Part shown: positions 7,344 to 10,007 of the stretch, in pieces
Numbering within the stretch: the first letter of the stretch is position 1
How the letters are laid out: every line of letters starts with the position of its first letter
Assembly: GCA_945889575.1 (NCBI GenBank)
Contig: CAMDBY010000056.1
Location: 1-10,007 of the forward strand
From: Bifidobacterium breve
GTDB lineage: Bacteria > Actinomycetota > Acidimicrobiia > Acidimicrobiales > Ilumatobacteraceae
Direction of reading: 5' to 3'
Length of the DNA: 10,007 nucleotides
Program-made: the position numbers and the translations under genes
The notes under the pieces: model-generated
The model's database searches: none
Told to the model about the DNA's origin: nothing
What the model saw: only the letters and a program-made list of their open reading frames with translations

Positions 7344-7718
7344 TCAGATTTCAAGATCTGCTGAAAGATTCTCCACTATTCGCGAGACAGCCTTTCGGAC
7401 GTTCGCTTTGCGGCGCATCGAAATCACTTGCTCTGCCAACACTTCAGTGCGGCTGGTGACGCCGGCTCCCGAACGGAAAAAGCGACGACGAACCATGCCC
7501 ACAACGCAGACACTGTCGCCCACATGAGTTGTTTCGCACTCACCCGCGCATGCAATTGGCACCGAAATTCGACCCTCTTCCACATGAGTTGCTATATCGA
7601 AACTCGATACGACTTCTCCTGTTTGAAGGGTGCGCTGAACGGGAGGCGATGTCACTTCGCCGATGAGGATGACCAGATTGACACCAATGGTGTCAATGCT
7701 TGTTGTTGTGGAAACCAT
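7344..7718 (-). CDS. Single-stranded DNA-binding-like OB-fold protein, divergent
   Basis: The 124-residue product matches the SSB OB-fold pattern: VNLVILIGEVTSPPVQRTLQ (13-32), then GEVVSSFDIAT (34-44), HVGDSVCVVGMVRRRFFRSG (65-84) and SRTEVLAEQVISM (89-101). Canonical SSB proteins coat single-stranded DNA and recruit partners through an acidic C-terminal tip. Here the protein ends ...RIVENLSADLEI shortly after the OB fold, with no glycine-rich linker and no DDDIPF-type tip, and the usual aromatic position around the middle strand reads ISVPIACAG with no tryptophan. It may therefore be an accessory SSB paralogue or another OB-fold nucleic-acid binder rather than the main replication SSB. The ATG at 7718 has AGGAG 6 nt upstream. 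It follows the TPR gene by 34 nt, so the two are probably cotranscribed. Confidence 0.8.
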   Translation of the reverse strand: MVSTTTSIDTIGVNLVILIGEVTSPPVQRTLQTGEVVSSFDIATHVEEGRISVPIACAGECETTHVGDSVCVVGMVRRRFFRSGAGVTSRTEVLAEQVISMRRKANVRKAVSRIVENLSADLEI

Positions 7719-7725
7719 GTACTTC

Positions 7726-7743
7726 TCCTAGTTGTTACTAGGA
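7726..7743 (-). promoter_or_regulatory. Perfect 7-bp hairpin overlapping the ssb-like ribosome-binding site
   Basis: The minus strand reads TCCTAGT-AACA-ACTAGGA between the TPR stop (7753) and the ssb-like start (7718). The 3' arm contains AGGA of the AGGAG Shine-Dalgarno (7725-7729), so the stem could hide the ribosome-binding site unless ribosomes finishing the TPR gene open it. No U-tract follows, so it is not a typical terminator. Structure is read directly; a regulatory role is inference. Confidence 0.4.
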
Positions 7744-7752
7744 ATGTGTGCA

Positions 7753-9318
7753 TTAGGCGCCGAGAGTGGAAAGTCTTTCTGCCACATCGACAAATCCAGG
7801 GTCAATTGCAGCAATTCGCTCGAAAAACTGACGAGCTTTAATCACGTTGCCCTCTTTGTCATACAAATCAGCAATGACGAACCATTGACGCAAGTGGTAT
7901 TCAGATGGACGATTCATATCGCCCGCTGCCTTTTCCATCAACGCAAGCGCTTCAGTAATCTGACGACGATCAGCCATTGAACCGGCCATAACAATGCGAC
8001 CCTCAGCCATCAACTCAGGATGAGGTGACGCTTCTTGAAGTTCTTGCCAATACTTTTCGACCATTTGGTGTTCACCCAATGCGCGATGACAATCTTGGAT
8101 AACTGCGTGATTGAAAATCCAATCCGGATTCAACTTCAATGATGCTTCAAACTCAACGAGTGCACGTTTCCATTGGCCACCGCGATACAAGCACAAACCG
8201 AGCATTTCGCGAACGGCAGCGACTTCTGAATATTCACGTGACATTGGGTTAAGAATCTTGCGTGCATCGTCGTAGCGATGTGCTTCGAATGCTTGCAATG
8301 CTGCGTCGTAACGCTTTAACGCACGTGGTGATGCTTTTGATCCGAGAGCTTTTTCAAATTGCTCTACTACTGAATCAAGTGCACGCACTTCTTTGCGTCC
8401 ACCTTTTTGTGGGCGACCTGTTCCCTTTGATCGCGGACCAAAACTTGGAGCTTTGCGTGCAGGACGAACAGAACCTTCATCTACCCAATCTTCGCGAGAA
8501 CGCTCTGGTGGCAATGACATTTCACCACTTGTGCGGCGCTCGCCAATGCGACCTTTGACTTCATCAGAACGCTCTTGTGCTGCAGTGCGTGGAGGGCGTG
8601 AATCCCTATCAAACCTACGAGGACGATCATCACGGTCACCACGAGGGGGACGAGAGTCGCGATCAAACGAACGAGGAGGACGAGAGTCACGATCAAACGA
8701 ACGCGGTCTGTCATCACGATCACCACGCGGCGCTCCACGAGGAGCATCACGATCAAACCTGCGAGGACGATCATCACGGTCACCACGAGGGGGACGAGAG
8801 TCGCGATCAAACGAACGAGGACGGTCATCACGGTCACCACGAGGGGGACGTGAATCGCGATCGAAACTACGAGGAGGACGAGAATCACGATCAAACGAAC
8901 GTGGTCTGTCATCACGATCACCACGCGGCGCTCCACGAGGAGCATCGCGATCAAACCTGCGAGGACGGTCATCACGGTCACCACGAGGGGGACGCGAATC
9001 GCGATCAAACGAACGTGGTCTGTCGTCACGGTCACCGCGAGGGGGACGCGAATCACGATCAAAACTGCGAGGAGGACGAGAGTCACGATCACCACGTGGC
9101 GCTCCGCGAGGAGCATCACGATCAAACCTGCGAGGACGATCATCACGGTCACCACGAGGGGGACGTGAATCACGATCAAAACTGCGAGGAGGACGGTCGT
9201 CTCCCCCACGAGAATCCCCACGAGGTGGACGCGAATTACCGCCGGGACGAGAATCGCCAGAGCGACGTGGGCCTGACCCTCTATCGGGGCGGCCTGAGTT
9301 GCTTGGACGTTCAGACAT
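7753..9318 (-). CDS. TPR protein with long R/D/P/G-rich repetitive N-terminal domain
   Basis: The 521-residue product has two halves. Residues 1-38 are Arg/Gly/Ser-rich, and 39-244 are tandem repeats built on FDRDSRPPRGDRDDRPRR and FDRDAPRGAPRGDRDD; this part should be disordered. After a charged linker (245-312), residues about 313-521 are helical with tetratricopeptide features, for example ALKRYDAALQAFEAHRYDDA, MLGLCLYRGGQWKRALVEFE, and KARQFFERIAAIDP, a fold that usually mediates protein contacts. Its position in the tlyA-nadK-recN neighbourhood matches the TPR-like Rv1691 of M. tuberculosis, which is much shorter, and actinobacterial relatives often carry Arg/Asp-rich N-termini. The precise function is unknown; the basic repeats and the place between an rRNA operon and an rRNA methyltransferase cluster suggest RNA or ribosome association, which is inference. 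I chose ATG 9318; an upstream in-frame start at 9366 would reach into the rRNA terminator. No Shine-Dalgarno precedes 9318. Confidence 0.88.
   Translation of the reverse strand: MSERPSNSGRPDRGSGPRRSGDSRPGGNSRPPRGDSRGGDDRPPRSFDRDSRPPRGDRDDRPRRFDRDAPRGAPRGDRDSRPPRSFDRDSRPPRGDRDDRPRSFDRDSRPPRGDRDDRPRRFDRDAPRGAPRGDRDDRPRSFDRDSRPPRSFDRDSRPPRGDRDDRPRSFDRDSRPPRGDRDDRPRRFDRDAPRGAPRGDRDDRPRSFDRDSRPPRSFDRDSRPPRGDRDDRPRRFDRDSRPPRTAAQERSDEVKGRIGERRTSGEMSLPPERSREDWVDEGSVRPARKAPSFGPRSKGTGRPQKGGRKEVRALDSVVEQFEKALGSKASPRALKRYDAALQAFEAHRYDDARKILNPMSREYSEVAAVREMLGLCLYRGGQWKRALVEFEASLKLNPDWIFNHAVIQDCHRALGEHQMVEKYWQELQEASPHPELMAEGRIVMAGSMADRRQITEALALMEKAAGDMNRPSEYHLRQWFVIADLYDKEGNVIKARQFFERIAAIDPGFVDVAERLSTLGA
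8587..9204 (-). repeat. Coding tandem repeat with 198-nt higher-order period
   Basis: The region encodes residues 39-244 of the TPR protein. It contains twelve FDRD units, nine continuing as SRPPR and three as APRGAPR, with Phe at residues 47, 65, 86, 104, 122, 142, 152, 170, 188, 208, 218 and 236. Spacings are 10, 18, 20 or 21 residues. The block from residue 104 to 169 recurs almost exactly at 170 to 235, a 66-residue (198-nt) period visible in the DNA as well: the same stretch starts at 8701 and again at 8899. All repeat lengths are multiples of three, so copy-number change would keep the frame. Confidence 0.95.
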
Positions 9319-9350
9319 AGGCAACAAGTGTAGGGAGCGCATTTGCGAAT
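9319..9350 (-). promoter_or_regulatory. Candidate promoter for the TPR gene, possibly leaderless
   Basis: Between the rRNA terminator and ATG 9318 the minus strand has TACACT (9327-9332), a fair match to the TATAAT -10 box, ending 8 nt before the ATG. Transcription would start at or next to the start codon, which fits the absence of a Shine-Dalgarno. No good -35 box is seen. Tentative. Confidence 0.35.
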
Positions 9351-9364
9351 TAACCCAGAAATGC

Positions 9365-9394
9365 AAACAACCCCGGCCGAAGCCGGGGTTGTTT
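9365..9394 (-). terminator. Intrinsic terminator of the rRNA operon
   Basis: The minus strand reads AAACAACCCCGGC, loop TTCG, then GCCGGGGTTGTTT: a 13-bp perfect, GC-rich stem closed by a stable C(UUCG)G tetraloop, with the T-rich end GTTTGCATTT. It lies about 10 bases after the 5S 3' end and before the TPR gene, so it should end 23S-5S transcription. The A-rich 5' arm means it might also work in the opposite direction. Confidence 0.9.
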
Positions 9395-9404
9395 ATTCGA
9401 AAAA

Positions 9405-9522
9405 TTTCGGCGACGTCCTACTCTCCCAGGGGGTCTACCCCCAAGTACCATCGGCGCTGACAGGCTTAACTGCCGTGTTCGGAATGGGAACGGGTGTGAC
9501 CCTGTCGCTATGGTCACCGAAA
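9405..9522 (-). rRNA. rrf: 5S ribosomal RNA
   Basis: The minus strand shows the conserved 5S features: TTTCGGTGACCATAGCG at the 5' end, CCCATTCCGAACACGG in loop B/C, GTTAAGCCTGTCAGCGCCGA and GATGGTACTTGGGGG, then GGGAGAGTAGGACGTCGCCG. The ends TTTCGG and CCGAAA pair to form helix I, which set the boundaries to within a few bases. Length about 118 nt is normal. It follows 23S by a spacer of about 57 nt with no tRNA in it, and is followed by the terminator. Confidence 0.96.
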
Positions 9523-9579
9523 ATCAATTGTCAATGTGGCTCCCCACAAGGACTCCAGAGCAAGCACGAGCACGTATTA

Positions 9580-10007
<428 letters not shown>

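Noticed and set aside
7265..7354. Upstream in-frame start for the aldolase at 7354
   Set aside because: It would overlap the ssb-like gene and add 30 residues unknown in the family; ATG 7264 has a ribosome-binding site and the canonical MNQEQL start.
8587..9204. Regular DNA repeats that could suggest a CRISPR array
   Set aside because: Unit lengths are all multiples of three, units differ at silent positions, there are no unique spacers, and the whole stretch is in frame with a TPR domain.
9319..9366. Upstream in-frame start for the TPR protein at 9366
   Set aside because: It would place the start codon inside the terminator stem of the rRNA operon and add 16 residues unlike the Arg/Gly-rich N-terminus.
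8393..9460. Long plus-strand open frame of 355 residues rich in Arg/Ser/Gly (plus other open frames over the same stretch on both strands)
   Set aside because: It is antisense to the TPR gene. The repeat is made of CGN, GAN and CCN-type codons whose complements and shifted frames also lack stops, so every frame stays open. The frame continues into the rRNA terminator and 5S gene, which a real gene would not.
9523..9579. Possible tRNA in the 23S-5S spacer
   Set aside because: The spacer is only about 57 nt, too short for a tRNA, and has no TPsiC-arm or anticodon-arm pattern.

Overview
The window looks like chromosomal core DNA from an actinobacterium of moderate GC content (roughly half GC by eye). 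The minus-strand order TPR protein / NagD-type phosphatase / tlyA / nadK / recN / pyrG matches the Mycobacterium tuberculosis order Rv1691 - Rv1692 - tlyA - ppnK - recN - pyrG. The low GC and the inserted DUF1015, aldolase and SSB genes would fit a moderate-GC lineage such as Acidimicrobiia, but that placement is inference. No mobile element, CRISPR array, phage gene or tRNA is visible.

Layout from right to left, following minus-strand transcription. The right end holds the 3' part of a 23S rRNA gene, a 5S rRNA gene and a strong intrinsic terminator with a UUCG loop. About 50 bases further on starts a gene for a TPR protein whose first half is a striking R/D/P/G-rich tandem repeat. Next come a divergent single-stranded-DNA-binding-like OB-fold gene and a class I fructose-bisphosphate aldolase gene. 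Convergent to the aldolase, with no bases between the two stop codons, is a plus-strand DUF1015 gene. It diverges by only 28 bp from a tightly packed minus-strand cluster: NagD-type HAD phosphatase, tlyA (rRNA 2'-O-methyltransferase), nadK (NAD kinase), recN (DNA repair ATPase), then pyrG (CTP synthase), which runs off the left edge. tlyA/nadK overlap by 4 nt and nadK/recN by 1 nt, so those three are probably translationally coupled.

The genes are mostly housekeeping: rRNA and its modification, NADP and CTP supply, glycolysis, DNA repair. The parts worth a second look are the repeat domain of the TPR protein (twelve Phe-centred units, a 66-residue/198-nt higher-order period), the SSB-like protein that lacks both the usual tryptophan and the acidic C-terminal tip, potential hairpins in the ssb and aldolase leaders, and several genes without a Shine-Dalgarno sequence that may be leaderless. 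I found no clear evidence for an undescribed multi-gene system.
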